Virus record (IMG/VR): IMGVR_UViG_3300032334_001981
Coordinates: 1 to 40,265 of that record
Length of the DNA: 40,265 nucleotides
Reading direction: 5' to 3' (one strand)
DNA from: a virus
Shown here: positions 1 through 9,440 of the stretch, piece by piece
Numbering within the stretch: the stretch's first letter is position 1
Layout: each line of letters begins with the position of its first letter
Notes under the pieces: model-generated
Told to the model about the DNA's origin: nothing
The model's input: the letters and a program-made list of their open reading frames with translations, nothing else
Database searches by the model: none
Program-made: the position numbers and the translations under genes

Positions 1-300
1 ACAATGTATAGCAAAATTGATAAACCTGATGATTTAACAGATGAGGTTACTGGGTTTACTGATATTGATGACATCTACAAAACGACAGTTGATGAAATAT
101 TTTTAATTGAAGATCCCCTATTGAAAAATATTGCAATTGATAAAATGATCAAAAATAAAAAAGTGAAACAGATTGCACTAGATTATGAGATCAATGAAAA
201 TACAGTAAAGACTAAACTTCGTAAAATAAGATCAGATATCCGATCTTCTGTTCTATCGAAAAATCCTCATTATGAGGAAAAAATAAAAATGATACTATGA
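1..300 (+). CDS. Sigma-factor-like protein, region 4-type HTH (5' end possibly outside window)
   Basis: The first ATG is at base 4, but the frame is open back to base 1, so the true start may lie upstream. Residues about 40-85 form a helix-turn-helix of the sigma-70 region 4 kind (LLKNIAIDKMIKNKKVKQIA then DYEINENTVKTKLRKIRSDI), the module that contacts promoter DNA. An acidic stretch precedes it. In T4, gp55 is the late sigma factor and reads TATAAATA; this window is full of a close relative of that motif, so a late-sigma role is attractive but inferred. The stop overlaps the next start by four bases (ATGA), so the two genes are probably translationally coupled. It could also be an unrelated HTH regulator. 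Confidence 0.5.
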   Translation, partial: TMYSKIDKPDDLTDEVTGFTDIDDIYKTTVDEIFLIEDPLLKNIAIDKMIKNKKVKQIALDYEINENTVKTKLRKIRSDIRSSVLSKNPHYEEKIKMIL

Positions 301-758
301 TACTTGACTATCTTTCACCAATTAGAATATACAGGAGGCTCTCCATTCACATAACAGAATTATCACATTACCGAACTTTTAAAAAGATCATATTTGATCT
401 AAATGCTAGTGGTAAACTTGATGAAATAGGAATCAAAGCTGATTCAAATTTAAACATGTATATTGGGATAAACTTGAATCCTGAACTTTTATTGTATTCC
501 GATGCTTCACAAGAATCAGTTGAATTAAAACTAATCTCGGAAAAAATGAATAAGTATAATGATTTTCTGACCAAGGAAGGTATACTTGATTCCATTAAAG
601 TAGATTATGAAAGAATCCAAACAGAAGAGCATTATGGTTACGTATTGCAAATCGGCTTTAATTTTAACCAATATAAGAAGTCAGACTTTATTTATGGAAT
701 ATCCTATTTTCTAGTCGGTACTCTTGGAATATTAACTAGTCTGTTCCTGCTCCTTTAA
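297..758 (+). CDS. Unknown protein with C-terminal membrane anchor
   Basis: A 153-residue protein of unrecognised family. The body is soluble-looking and mixed alpha/beta; the last about 21 residues (from YGISYFLVGTLGI to the end) form one strongly hydrophobic segment finishing at the C-terminus, as in tail-anchored proteins. The start overlaps the sigma-like gene by ATGA. The following genes also carry membrane segments, so it may belong to an envelope-directed group. No function is assigned. Confidence 0.75.
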   Translation: MILDYLSPIRIYRRLSIHITELSHYRTFKKIIFDLNASGKLDEIGIKADSNLNMYIGINLNPELLLYSDASQESVELKLISEKMNKYNDFLTKEGILDSIKVDYERIQTEEHYGYVLQIGFNFNQYKKSDFIYGISYFLVGTLGILTSLFLLL

Positions 759-797
759 TAAATTTATAATTCTTCAATAAATAAAAAATAAAATCAT

Positions 798-1088
798 ATG
801 CAAAAATTAAACACTTTTATCACAGCTCACTATCCTAAAATATTACTGATTTTGGGTATAATTATCCTCTTTAATACTTGTGGAAATCCAAACAAATCCC
901 TTACTAAAAAGGTGGATACCCTATCTCAAAAGATAGATTCATTAGAGTCAATTACAGTGACCACTAAGGATCTAAAGATAGAGGGTCTTAGATCTGAAAA
1001 GAGAATGATTCAGTCAACTGATCGTAAAATACTAGACGTAACCCGCCAGTCTGAAATCGATAAAGAGATTAGCGAGTTAGAAAAATAA
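798..1088 (+). CDS. Small lipoprotein-like or membrane-anchored coiled-coil protein
   Basis: A 96-residue protein. Residues about 14-27 are hydrophobic and run into ILFNTCGN, which resembles a lipobox with Cys28 as the possible lipidation site, although the leader is longer than usual. The remainder is charged and predicted to form a coiled coil (KKVDTLSQKIDSLES and EKRMIQSTDRK). That plan, membrane or lipid anchor plus periplasmic coiled coil, is seen in phage spanins, but no partner gene is obvious and spanin assignment is only a possibility. An AT-rich late-promoter-like stretch lies 10-20 bases upstream. Confidence 0.7.
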   Translation: MQKLNTFITAHYPKILLILGIIILFNTCGNPNKSLTKKVDTLSQKIDSLESITVTTKDLKIEGLRSEKRMIQSTDRKILDVTRQSEIDKEISELEK

Positions 1089-1096
1089 TAACAAAT

Positions 1097-1927
1097 ATGT
1101 TTAATTGGATAAATCGAAATAAAAAATCAATAATTAGGATAGCGTTTCTTGTGCCTATTCTTTCAGTAGCAATAATCTCAATATCGCATGTAGTAAAATG
1201 GTATGACCTAGCTAACCCTATTAGTTGGGCAATATACTTATCTATTGCAATAGAGATAGCTGCGCTTTCATCAATTGCAGCAGCTTCAGTTAAAGTCAAA
1301 GGATTTTCAGTATGGTTTGTGTTTATTATTGTGACCTTAATTCAATTCATAGGAAATATTTACTTTAGCTATACTGAAATAAATGTATCTTCCAACGAGT
1401 TTAGGGATTGGGCAGAACTTACCGGTCCTCTATTTGAATCATTTAGTGATATCGAAGATATGGTTGCACAACGTCGACTTCTTGCAATCCTTGAAGGAGG
1501 TCTTCTTCCTTTAATCTCATTGACATGTTTACATTTCTTTATTAAATATGGAGATAGAGATCTTGAACAACCTGTAGTATATACTGAGGGAGATAATATT
1601 GAAGAGTCTCAAGAAAAAATAGAAGAATACGAAAAGTCATATTTACAAAAAGAAGCAGATAGGGTTTGGGAAAAAGTTAATCAATTACGAGAAGAGGGCA
1701 AGTTACCTATTCCAACTGAAGAAGATCTTGCAGGTGAACCTACGGCTTTAGCCAATTCTCGATATCGATTAGAGGAGATTGAAGATGTACCTTCAATCGA
1801 AGACACTGTAAAATTTATTAGTGGTGAAGAGCCTCGACCAGATAAGTCAGAATTGAATGAAGTAAAACCTGGAGTATCTTTAACTAAAAGACCAATGCTT
1901 AGTGGTAATAAATTAAGACGTCAGTAA
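1097..1927 (+). CDS. Four-helix integral membrane protein, unknown function
   Basis: A 276-residue protein with four clear hydrophobic segments at about residues 12-34, 40-63, 68-90 and 128-147, followed by a long charged C-terminal tail of about 125 residues rich in Glu and Lys. It starts 8 bases after the preceding coiled-coil membrane protein, suggesting joint expression. I do not recognise the family. A holin is possible from topology, but four helices plus such a tail is not typical, so no lysis role is claimed. Confidence 0.75.
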   Translation: MFNWINRNKKSIIRIAFLVPILSVAIISISHVVKWYDLANPISWAIYLSIAIEIAALSSIAAASVKVKGFSVWFVFIIVTLIQFIGNIYFSYTEINVSSNEFRDWAELTGPLFESFSDIEDMVAQRRLLAILEGGLLPLISLTCLHFFIKYGDRDLEQPVVYTEGDNIEESQEKIEEYEKSYLQKEADRVWEKVNQLREEGKLPIPTEEDLAGEPTALANSRYRLEEIEDVPSIEDTVKFISGEEPRPDKSELNEVKPGVSLTKRPMLSGNKLRRQ

Positions 1928-1928
1928 A

Positions 1929-1939
1929 ATAAATAATAA
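1929..1939 (+). promoter_or_regulatory. Late-promoter-like motif
   Basis: ATAAATAATAA ends 13 bases before the ATG of the next gene. It matches the recurrent element of this window and resembles the T4 late promoter TATAAATA. If initiation occurs as in T4, the 5' leader would be under 10 bases. Confidence 0.5.
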
Positions 1940-1952
1940 AAAATACTGGCGA

Positions 1953-2480
1953 ATGGTACCCAATTTAAACGAGATATGCGACTGTTGTGGTGGTTATGAA
2001 AATCAACCAGTGCTTCAACTTTTTGATAACAAGTGTTTCGGTATTGTTGACGGTAAGGACATAACGGAAGACTTTTGTATGAAGGATTTCGCCTTTCCTA
2101 CTGATGGTTATTCATGTGTAGGAATCACACTTCAAGAAAATGGAGGAACAACTACCCTATTTGATAATCAACTACCTGTTCCATTAGTAACGCTAGTCAG
2201 TGGTAAAGCCTATGCTAGAGGTATTTTATTAAAGGTTACATATCCAACAAATGATCTAAATTCAGAAGAAATATTAATTTCAGATAAAAACGCAGTATTA
2301 ACAATTGAGACATATAATGGGACCTCAACTAATTATCCACTATATAATTTCTTTTCAATCTTTACTAATCCGAAATCAAATGATCCAGCACAAATAATAA
2401 ATAAGATAGAATTAAGTAATCCTAATGTTGACTATCCAATTAGAATCTCAGCATTAATTTTATTTGGAAATGCCTTATAA
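1953..2480 (+). CDS. Unknown phage protein, probably structural
   Basis: A 175-residue protein with no recognised domain. The N-terminus has clustered cysteines (CDCCGG at about residues 9-14, then C28 and C42), possibly a metal site; the rest is beta-rich with many Asn and Thr. It sits behind a late-promoter-like motif and is followed closely by two more small unknown genes and a baseplate protein, so a virion role is likely from context only. Confidence 0.7.
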   Translation: MVPNLNEICDCCGGYENQPVLQLFDNKCFGIVDGKDITEDFCMKDFAFPTDGYSCVGITLQENGGTTTLFDNQLPVPLVTLVSGKAYARGILLKVTYPTNDLNSEEILISDKNAVLTIETYNGTSTNYPLYNFFSIFTNPKSNDPAQIINKIELSNPNVDYPIRISALILFGNAL

Positions 2481-2494
2481 AAAACTATAACGAA

Positions 2495-2902
2495 ATGACT
2501 AATTACTCAACTGAAATAATTGAAATTTTTGCTGGTATAAACTACGAGCCTACCTTTGTCAGAACAGATAAACGACTACCTAGTAATGTACCAACATCAC
2601 TAGGTTATTATCAAATTGGTGAACTTCAACAATATGGAAATGCTAGAGGTCCAATTTTTAGAGTTGAATTTGCAGACACCTCAGGAATTATTGCAGCAAC
2701 GCATGTTAAGATTTGGGGACTAGATAATGATGATACAAATGCGCCATTATATCCAATTACATATCTTCAAACTTGGAGACCCATCCTAGATATCTACGTA
2801 AAGAAATTTATCTTTTGTGATTCTGCAGGAGACGAAAAAGATGAAGAAGGAAATTACACAGTAATTGGATATAAGAAAAAGGTGCTGCCTACCGTATTCT
2901 AA
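2495..2902 (+). CDS. Unknown phage protein, probably structural
   Basis: A 135-residue protein of unknown family, beta-rich by eye, ending in a basic-hydrophobic tail (YKKKVLPTVF). It lies 14 bases after the previous gene and its TAA shares one base with the ATG of the next gene (TAATG), indicating coupled translation in a structural operon. No motif allows a firmer call. Confidence 0.7.
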   Translation: MTNYSTEIIEIFAGINYEPTFVRTDKRLPSNVPTSLGYYQIGELQQYGNARGPIFRVEFADTSGIIAATHVKIWGLDNDDTNAPLYPITYLQTWRPILDIYVKKFIFCDSAGDEKDEEGNYTVIGYKKKVLPTVF

Positions 2903-3369
2903 TGGAAAGACTAGACGAGTTTTATAGTGGGGCAGGAATGCCTTCCAAAGACTTTGCAAGAGGTCTACCTTTCTATGGAACTAAAGGCGACTTTAACTTT
3001 ACTACTGGTAAAAGTCAATTTACGCCCGGCGTATCTATAAAGCAGGTACCGCTAACTGATATGTCAGTCAAGGGAGATCCTGGGTTATCCCCATTTGACC
3101 TTGAACTAAGTAAACTAAGATTCTATTATAAACCTGGAGATAGGGTCAGAGGAACCATTGTTAACTCTCAGCTTACTTCAGAAAATGGTCGAGTTATTAT
3201 TGGAAAGCTTGACAAAATTGTTGCAGATTATGGAGCAAATTCCATTCGAGCATGGGTAAAGAATCCATCTACTCTCGAATCAACTGAGATCTATATAGAT
3301 TCAATAGAGAGAATCTATGAAAGTGCATCACGTAGATCACTAAGCTTCTCTCAATTCATTAATTCTTAA
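2902..3369 (+). CDS. Unknown phage protein with SH3-like beta segment
   Basis: A 155-residue protein. Residues about 70-130 (FYYKPGDRVRGTIVNSQ onward) read like a small SH3/KOW-type barrel, with a PGDRVRG turn followed by alternating beta strands. Gly- and Phe-rich segments precede it. It overlaps the previous stop by one base and precedes a baseplate gene, so a small tail or baseplate part is plausible. The barrel is an impression from the sequence pattern, not a family match. Confidence 0.7.
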   Translation: MERLDEFYSGAGMPSKDFARGLPFYGTKGDFNFTTGKSQFTPGVSIKQVPLTDMSVKGDPGLSPFDLELSKLRFYYKPGDRVRGTIVNSQLTSENGRVIIGKLDKIVADYGANSIRAWVKNPSTLESTEIYIDSIERIYESASRRSLSFSQFINS

Positions 3370-3432
3370 GTAAACTTTATTTTAGTAGAACCAATCATTA
3401 GTTTTTGTATATAAAATAAAAAACTATTTTTT

Positions 3433-4422
3433 ATGCAACCAAACGAAATTGATGACGACGCAGCTCGTTTTTTGGAAGAGCAGGATAGATTACACGGAGT
3501 AAATACTATTAGCGTTGAAGAGACTATCGAAGAGCCGGCTCAAACAAGCCTTGGCCAAATTAGAGGGTATTCTGAAACACCTGAATTATCAGCAGCCTCT
3601 GAATCTTCTTGGAAACTTCTAGACTTGAGATCATTGCCTTCACAAGGATTATTTTATCCTGAAGGAACTGAACTCCTATTAAGATCTGCAAAAACCAAGG
3701 AGATCCGTCACTGGTCTACGATTGATGAAAACGATCCACTTGACGTTAGAGAAAAAATTAATTTTGTTCTAAATGCGTGTACCAAAATTAAAGTATCTGG
3801 CGGAAGACCTCTAAACTTTAATGATTACCTAGAAATCGACAGATATCATATCTTATTTAGACTCTATGAGCTTACTTTCCCAAATCAAGAAAATAAACTT
3901 TGGGCAAATATTAAATGCGATCATGACGGCCATCTAAACCGAACACAAGTACTAAGTGCAAATCTAAAAGGTTTTGAATATCCTGCTGAATTAATGAAAT
4001 GGTATTCCGAGGAGGATCGATGTTTTAAAATAGTTTCTGAAAAACTTAATGAGACTTTCTATCTCTACTTGCCGACAATTGGAGTCGAGAATAAATTTAG
4101 ATTAAAACGACAGGATGATGCGGCTAAAGGAGTTGAGGTAGACGAATCATTTTACGAATTTGGACCATATCTAATTAAAGATTGGCGAGCTATCACTAAT
4201 TCTTCTCTTACTGACCTAAAATTTAGTTCAAATGCATGGCAAGATAATAAATTTATTGTCATACATAAGTTTACTAAACTATTAAAAGAGTCAAGCCTAA
4301 ACAAAGTATTAAGCATTTGTGAAAAATGTAAGAATACCACGGAGAGCCACATTTTTTTGGAGGGAAGCTTCACTGTCAAAGATATTTTCATTATTTCAGC
4401 TGGACTTGATGAACTTATTTAA
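3433..4422 (+). CDS. T4 gp26/gp28-like baseplate hub or hub-assembly protein
   Basis: A 329-residue protein. The core begins at about residue 60 with LDLRSLPSQGLFYPEGTELL followed by KEIRHWSTIDENDPLDVREK, the layout of the T4 baseplate family (gp26 and relatives), where a strand and PxxGxFYPxG turn lead into a helical domain. Two Cys pairs later in the protein, CDHDGH and CEKC, suggest a zinc-binding segment. T4 gp26 is only about 208 residues; the extra N-terminal about 55 residues here are acidic and probably disordered. The next small gene overlaps the 3' end. Assignment is from remembered family pattern. Confidence 0.55.
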   Translation: MQPNEIDDDAARFLEEQDRLHGVNTISVEETIEEPAQTSLGQIRGYSETPELSAASESSWKLLDLRSLPSQGLFYPEGTELLLRSAKTKEIRHWSTIDENDPLDVREKINFVLNACTKIKVSGGRPLNFNDYLEIDRYHILFRLYELTFPNQENKLWANIKCDHDGHLNRTQVLSANLKGFEYPAELMKWYSEEDRCFKIVSEKLNETFYLYLPTIGVENKFRLKRQDDAAKGVEVDESFYEFGPYLIKDWRAITNSSLTDLKFSSNAWQDNKFIVIHKFTKLLKESSLNKVLSICEKCKNTTESHIFLEGSFTVKDIFIISAGLDELI

Positions 4423-4627
4423 GCTTAATAAAGACTTGGCATTGAAGCTTAACCAATCGTTTGATACCCTATATGAAATGGAATACATGGAATATTCTCT
4501 ACTCTTAAACATTGTAAATGATGAGATCGAGAAAAAGAATAATCCGGATGATGTATTCACCAACATAATGAGCGGTAACAATCAGCCATTGAAAGTTAAT
4601 CTTCCAGACAACATAAAAATTAAATAA
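4409..4627 (+). CDS. Small helical protein after the baseplate gene
   Basis: A 72-residue protein when started at the ATG at 4409, which overlaps the previous gene by 14 bases; the same frame is open from 4319, but a 104-base overlap seems less likely. It is rich in Leu, Asn and acidic residues and looks mostly alpha-helical (LNKDLALKLNQSFDTLYEME). Its position behind a gp26/gp28-like gene suggests a small assembly factor, an inference only. Confidence 0.6.
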   Translation: MNLFKLNKDLALKLNQSFDTLYEMEYMEYSLLLNIVNDEIEKKNNPDDVFTNIMSGNNQPLKVNLPDNIKIK

Positions 4628-4634
4628 ATAATAA
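4624..4634 (+). promoter_or_regulatory. Late-promoter-like motif
   Basis: ATAAATAATAA overlaps the stop codon of the preceding gene and ends 15 bases before the TTG start of the next. It has the same spacing to the start as the other copies. Confidence 0.5.
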
Positions 4635-4649
4635 AAATAATCAAATATT

Positions 4650-6335
4650 TTGAGTGTTGAACTGTATATAAGTAAGGCTACTGAAGGGATTCAAAAGAGA
4701 ATTAAAGAAAATATTGAATTTGCAAAAGCTAATCCATATCCAAAGGATGAGCTAAAATCTGCCCTTGATTTAGCAGGACCGGGTTCCGCCTTATCTAAAT
4801 TATACACACTGACTGGCCAAACTAAGGATTTTACATCACAGCCGCCGGGAGTTATGGCGGCGGCAAAACAACAAGCTGATGTTTATCCAGGATTATTTAC
4901 TAGGCTACGTGCTGGTCAAATTAGTATGAATAAGCTTGAACTAGATAAAGGATTAGATCGTGATTGGGTTGAAAATAGCTTAAATTCTGCGTTTATTAGG
5001 TTTATAAATGAGTTGAACAAATTTATTAGTTTAGGTGCTAATATCAAAATAGAAGACATATTTTCAGATAAGACAAATAATAATACATTCGAAGAATATT
5101 TAGATGAATTTAACATTAACTTAAATTCATTTGGTGCAGATTCTTTACTTAGACCTGCATTTACTGAGTTATTCAATAAGCAACAATCAATTCCAAAACC
5201 AGTAGAATCTAAACCTTCTGCGGTTAATGCTGCATCTGTTCCTACTGAAAGTAAGAAAGGTACTTCACCGGTTAATGCAACGACGACTGGTCCGAAGCCG
5301 ACTGAACCTATTGCACGTGCTCCAATAAATCCAACTGCTACTAAATCAGTAGAGCCAACATCTGTTACTAATTTAGAAGGATCAGTTACGTCAAAGGCTG
5401 GAGAACTTCAAACTGAGAATATTTTAGAGACAGAACCGAGTAAGGCAATAAGCATTAATCTTGAAAATAAGCCGATTGAATCTAAATCTGCAGCAGGTGC
5501 TACTTCAAATTCATCAACTACTTCAACTACTTCAAATTCAACTACTGTAAACGATGCATCGTCTGCTTCTTCAGTAACAGGTAATCTATTAAATACGTCA
5601 ACTAATACTGGAGTAACCGGAGATAAGAATATAATGAATGTTGCAAATACTACTAATCAATCTTCATCCGGCACCGTGAATGAGAATAAACCTGAAAAGG
5701 AAAAGGGCGGGTTTCTATCTAAAGTAGGAAACCTTGCAAAGAAAGCGGGAGCCGTTTTAAATCTACCATCCATTGGCACACTTGGAGAACAGGCAAAAGG
5801 TCTATTTGGAGCCGCTGGAGCAAATATTAGTTCGAGGATATCTGAGGTCAAGGAGTCATTTGCAATCAATTCAAACAAAAGTGAATCACAATCGTCACCT
5901 ACTTCGTCTACTACAACAAATTCAGTAAATTCTTCAAATACTTCAACTAATACTGCACCTAATGTATTGGCTGTACCAAATACATCAGCCGTTTCAAATA
6001 CTGAAAATCTTCTTAAGACTGAGACTCAAAATTCAATGAATGTTGAACAAAAATTACCTGGAGTAACGGCTACTTCTACTCCTGCACCGGTTGTAAGTGC
6101 TCAAATTGCACCAGTTGCATCAACTGTTGTTTCAAATGCAGTTAATTCACAGACTGGGTCTTCTCCTCAAACCACAAATACAACAACTGCTCAAAATATT
6201 CAGGCAGCAGGCCAGCCTGCAAGTACTCCTCCTGGAATGGGCGTAAATGTTGATATGAATCAGCTTGCTCAATCTATAATGAGATTAGAAAGAATATTAA
6301 TAAGTGGAATAGACGTAACAATAAAAGATGCATAA
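4650..6335 (+). CDS. Large Ser/Thr/Asn-rich protein, probable virion component
   Basis: A 561-residue protein beginning with TTG, chosen because a late-promoter-like motif lies just upstream and the next in-frame ATG would remove conserved-looking helical sequence. Residues 1-180 are folded and helical; about 180-340 and 400-540 are low-complexity, rich in Thr, Ser, Asn, Ala and Pro; a short Gly/Lys segment (GGFLSKVGNLAKKAGAVLNL) lies between. The last about 30 residues look helical (MNQLAQSIMRLERILISGID). This folded-end, disordered-middle plan occurs in phage tail or inner-virion proteins, but I recognise no family. Confidence 0.75.
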   Translation: MSVELYISKATEGIQKRIKENIEFAKANPYPKDELKSALDLAGPGSALSKLYTLTGQTKDFTSQPPGVMAAAKQQADVYPGLFTRLRAGQISMNKLELDKGLDRDWVENSLNSAFIRFINELNKFISLGANIKIEDIFSDKTNNNTFEEYLDEFNINLNSFGADSLLRPAFTELFNKQQSIPKPVESKPSAVNAASVPTESKKGTSPVNATTTGPKPTEPIARAPINPTATKSVEPTSVTNLEGSVTSKAGELQTENILETEPSKAISINLENKPIESKSAAGATSNSSTTSTTSNSTTVNDASSASSVTGNLLNTSTNTGVTGDKNIMNVANTTNQSSSGTVNENKPEKEKGGFLSKVGNLAKKAGAVLNLPSIGTLGEQAKGLFGAAGANISSRISEVKESFAINSNKSESQSSPTSSTTTNSVNSSNTSTNTAPNVLAVPNTSAVSNTENLLKTETQNSMNVEQKLPGVTATSTPAPVVSAQIAPVASTVVSNAVNSQTGSSPQTTNTTTAQNIQAAGQPASTPPGMGVNVDMNQLAQSIMRLERILISGIDVTIKDA

Positions 6336-6336
6336 T

Positions 6337-6576
6337 ATGGAAAAAACATTAAAGAGTCAGTTACACAGCTTATACTCAACTTACTCTGCAATCAATGCTC
6401 AATTTAAAAGAATTGAGAATGATGCAATACGATTAGAGAGTGAGAGAAAAACAGTTAGTGAGGTACTTCACAATACTCGAGAACTGGAAAAAGAAATAAT
6501 AAATAACTTAGAGAACATTTTAGGCAAAAAATTAACGCCTAATGATATTCTTGAAATAATTAAACACTATGAATAA
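6337..6576 (+). CDS. Short coiled-coil protein
   Basis: A 79-residue protein from the ATG at 6337, one base after the previous stop; an in-frame ATG at 6328 would overlap. Nearly the whole length is a predicted coiled coil (heptad-like FKRIENDAIRLESERKTVSE). The stop region overlaps the start of the following membrane protein by 8 bases. It may pair with that protein, which also has a coiled coil; function unknown. Confidence 0.65.
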   Translation: MEKTLKSQLHSLYSTYSAINAQFKRIENDAIRLESERKTVSEVLHNTRELEKEIINNLENILGKKLTPNDILEIIKHYE

Positions 6577-7357
6577 GGATCTAGTATATCGAGTAATTGG
6601 AGCAATATTAGTAGGTGCAATCCTACTTTTACTATTTAAAAACTGTCAAATTCAAAAGGGAGCTGATCGCGACATCACTGAACTTAAAAAATCAATAATT
6701 GCATCTGACCGGCTTACAAAGGAAGCCGATGGTCGATATGCAAAACTCGTTGATTATTATGCGAGTCAAGGGGATCTTATGAAAGAGTTAAAGGAATCTA
6801 ATAAAGATCTCTATAAAACTATTAAGAAACAGGACGAGAGACTATTAAGCATAACTAGCTCAATAATAACACTAGACCGAAAAATTGTACAGGGATTTGC
6901 TGAACCTGATCCGATAGACACAAATAGATTAAACCTTTCTCTAAAATATCCTGACGAAAAGGATCCATTTGTATATTGGGATGGATGGGTAAATAAAAAT
7001 ACTGCTGCATATAAAGGCACTTTCTCTTTCGGTAAACTGCCAATTCAAATTATTTTAACTGAGGACACTCGAGGTCTTTGGAAAAGTAGAATTGTTGGAC
7101 CTGACTGGTTAAAAGTTGACTCTTTATCGATTAAAAGTCTTCCACCGACCGAGTACGCAAGCGTTAAACCTAAAAACATACAATGGCTAGTTGGAGGATC
7201 CTATATATACAATTTGACTACTGCTGGTCAAGGGCTAGGAGTAAATTTTGGACTGAGCCTATTTGATAAACATAATTTGATTATTGGTGCAAACACCCTA
7301 AATCAAGTAAGTCTTGGATACATGTATAAGATTAAGACATTTAAAAGAAACAAGTAA
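6569..7357 (+). CDS. Membrane-anchored coiled-coil protein with beta-rich C-terminus
   Basis: A 262-residue protein. One N-terminal membrane helix (about residues 8-24, RVIGAILVGAILLLLFK) is followed by NC, then a coiled coil (about 30-105) and a beta-rich C-terminal part. The last about 60 residues (IQWLVGGSYIYNLTTAGQGL then alternating polar-hydrophobic strands ending in LGYMYKIK) resemble strands of an outer-membrane barrel. A protein reaching from inner to outer membrane would suit a spanin-like lysis role or an envelope change, but this is inferred from topology alone. Confidence 0.7.
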   Translation: MNKDLVYRVIGAILVGAILLLLFKNCQIQKGADRDITELKKSIIASDRLTKEADGRYAKLVDYYASQGDLMKELKESNKDLYKTIKKQDERLLSITSSIITLDRKIVQGFAEPDPIDTNRLNLSLKYPDEKDPFVYWDGWVNKNTAAYKGTFSFGKLPIQIILTEDTRGLWKSRIVGPDWLKVDSLSIKSLPPTEYASVKPKNIQWLVGGSYIYNLTTAGQGLGVNFGLSLFDKHNLIIGANTLNQVSLGYMYKIKTFKRNK

Positions 7358-7360
7358 ATA

Positions 7361-9370
7361 ATGGCACAAAGTAGATTCATAAATTTATCGTCTTATTGTA
7401 TTGCGGAATACCAATTTGAACAATTGAACTCTCTTAATTTTTATAATGAAGATTTTACCTTTGTTGAAAATGCCATTACTGGCGAACATCAAATATTTAA
7501 TACAGATGCTTCATACAATACCCTAAAGAATATTCAAGATCTATCAGTAGTCTCAATAGGTAATAATTCATATGCTTATCTAGATAGTGAAAAGATTCCT
7601 AATTATCTTGCATATAATACACAATTGACTTCTAGTACCCTATCTGGATACAATGTAGTAATGGATAAGATAAGATTTCACTTTGTTGCTGGATTTGATT
7701 TTGATAATTTTAAAGCCTTAATCCTATCAATTAATAATACTGAAAATAATGGAACAAAGTGTATTTTTGCAAACATACTCCTGGCGCCGGAAACAATTGC
7801 AGAATTAATAATCTTTAATCCTAAGCCTCTATTTCTTTCAAATGCAATATACGATAGATACGTTGATATTTATGTTCCATCCATAAAAAATATTAATAAT
7901 GATTTTGTTACAGCACCAATTCCGGGAATTACATTTGCTGCAGCTATTACCCCAAGTATAAGTGGACCGGTTGGATTTATTGAAAACGCCCCAATAACAC
8001 TATCACTACTTGAGTGCGGAACCAAGAAGACGATTTATACAAATACCTCAATAACATATGATTCATATGAAGTTACAGAAGCTTTTACTGCAACCTTATC
8101 TCAAACAAATGAATTTAACAATGTTGGAGCATATGTTAATCAATCAGTAGTAGGAGATTATCTAGAATTTTACTTAACTTTTAATTCAGCATTTCCAGCA
8201 GAATTAATAGCTATTCTAAATAATCGAAATCCTTCAGATGATTGGATTATTGTGCACCAATTAAGTGTATTTGAACAGGTCGGCTCAGCTTTTATTAATA
8301 CTGCTAGACTAGTTTTCTTCCAAGAGGATTCATACGATGAACCTAATGTATTTAGACCAGTTCTTAAGTATGCTCATGAAGCTATCAGTATGTCCGTTGA
8401 CTATATTGCTAGATTAACTAATCGTCGAAATGGCGAACAGATAATCAGAGAAGCTTCATTTAATCTAGTTTCTCCAAAGAAATATGGACGAAACTTAATA
8501 AACCTGCCCTTACTTGAAAAACCACAGTCTCAGAAAATCTATAATAAAATTGTAAAGAATAACTTTGAAGCTACCTCACTATTTATTGAGCCTACTCCAG
8601 TCGGGCGACAGCCGGTCGTTGTACCTCAATCTCCAACTACTATTACTCAAATAACTGAAGTTGTTCGTACTGAGTTTATCCCAATATTCTTTAATAATAA
8701 CAATATTTCAATATCTAATGTTAATTCAATGGCGCAATCTACTGATTCATCAGAGGAGGTAATATTTGCACCAGGAAAACTTCGATTTGTACTTTCACCA
8801 TTTGATAATGTTCTTAAATTAAAAGTATTTACTGAAGCTACTCTAGCAAATGCCGAAAATCCATTAGTTTCACTAGACTTAAATGTGAACTCTGCAAAAT
8901 ACAGGCTTGTTTTTGAGACGACTACTGGTAAGATCTCCATTGACAATGTGAATGATGCTAATCGGGAAAATTTATCAACGGGTCAAGTCACATTTAATAT
9001 TGCTAAGAAAGACAGTGAATCAATTACTGCTTCATCAAATAGAACACTATATCTAGTGTCAGTTTCGCAAGACGGTAGAGAGACGTTAATGTATACCGGA
9101 GAATGGAGAAAACCTAGCGAGCAGGCAGAGGTAGATGCAGCAATTGCTCAAGCAAAAGCAGATGCAATGTCTAAAAAAGATACTACCGCTATACTTGCAA
9201 GCATTAAGGAAAGAATGGATCTTATTACTAAGTTTGATCTTGCAAATAAAGTTGAACTACGTTCTAATGTTAAAACTAAGGGCGAAGCACCAGTAGTAAA
9301 TAGGTTCGGTGTCGCTGGATCAAAGTCTATCCGCACTAGTGGTTTAAATACTACTGACCCGAATAAGTAA
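7361..9370 (+). CDS. Large structural protein, probable baseplate or tail component
   Basis: A 669-residue protein starting three bases after the preceding gene. It is Asn-, Thr- and Ile-rich and reads as successive beta domains; residues about 445-610 look like a separate beta domain followed by a helical, Ala-rich segment (EVDAAIAQAKADAMSKKDTT). The sequence CIAE near residue 16 resembles a T4-type prohead protease site but may be chance. Size and neighbourhood point to a virion protein; I do not recognise its T4 counterpart. Confidence 0.75.
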   Translation: MAQSRFINLSSYCIAEYQFEQLNSLNFYNEDFTFVENAITGEHQIFNTDASYNTLKNIQDLSVVSIGNNSYAYLDSEKIPNYLAYNTQLTSSTLSGYNVVMDKIRFHFVAGFDFDNFKALILSINNTENNGTKCIFANILLAPETIAELIIFNPKPLFLSNAIYDRYVDIYVPSIKNINNDFVTAPIPGITFAAAITPSISGPVGFIENAPITLSLLECGTKKTIYTNTSITYDSYEVTEAFTATLSQTNEFNNVGAYVNQSVVGDYLEFYLTFNSAFPAELIAILNNRNPSDDWIIVHQLSVFEQVGSAFINTARLVFFQEDSYDEPNVFRPVLKYAHEAISMSVDYIARLTNRRNGEQIIREASFNLVSPKKYGRNLINLPLLEKPQSQKIYNKIVKNNFEATSLFIEPTPVGRQPVVVPQSPTTITQITEVVRTEFIPIFFNNNNISISNVNSMAQSTDSSEEVIFAPGKLRFVLSPFDNVLKLKVFTEATLANAENPLVSLDLNVNSAKYRLVFETTTGKISIDNVNDANRENLSTGQVTFNIAKKDSESITASSNRTLYLVSVSQDGRETLMYTGEWRKPSEQAEVDAAIAQAKADAMSKKDTTAILASIKERMDLITKFDLANKVELRSNVKTKGEAPVVNRFGVAGSKSIRTSGLNTTDPNK

Positions 9371-9410
9371 TCAATATAAATCCTACAGTAAATAATTAGC
9401 GATTTATTGA

Positions 9411-9420
9411 GATAAATAAA
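9411..9420 (+). promoter_or_regulatory. Late-promoter-like motif
   Basis: GATAAATAAA followed by an A-rich run, ending 20 bases before the next ATG. The preceding gene stops at 9370, so this starts a new transcription unit. Confidence 0.5.
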
Positions 9421-9440
9421 AAAAAATAATAAGGCACGAA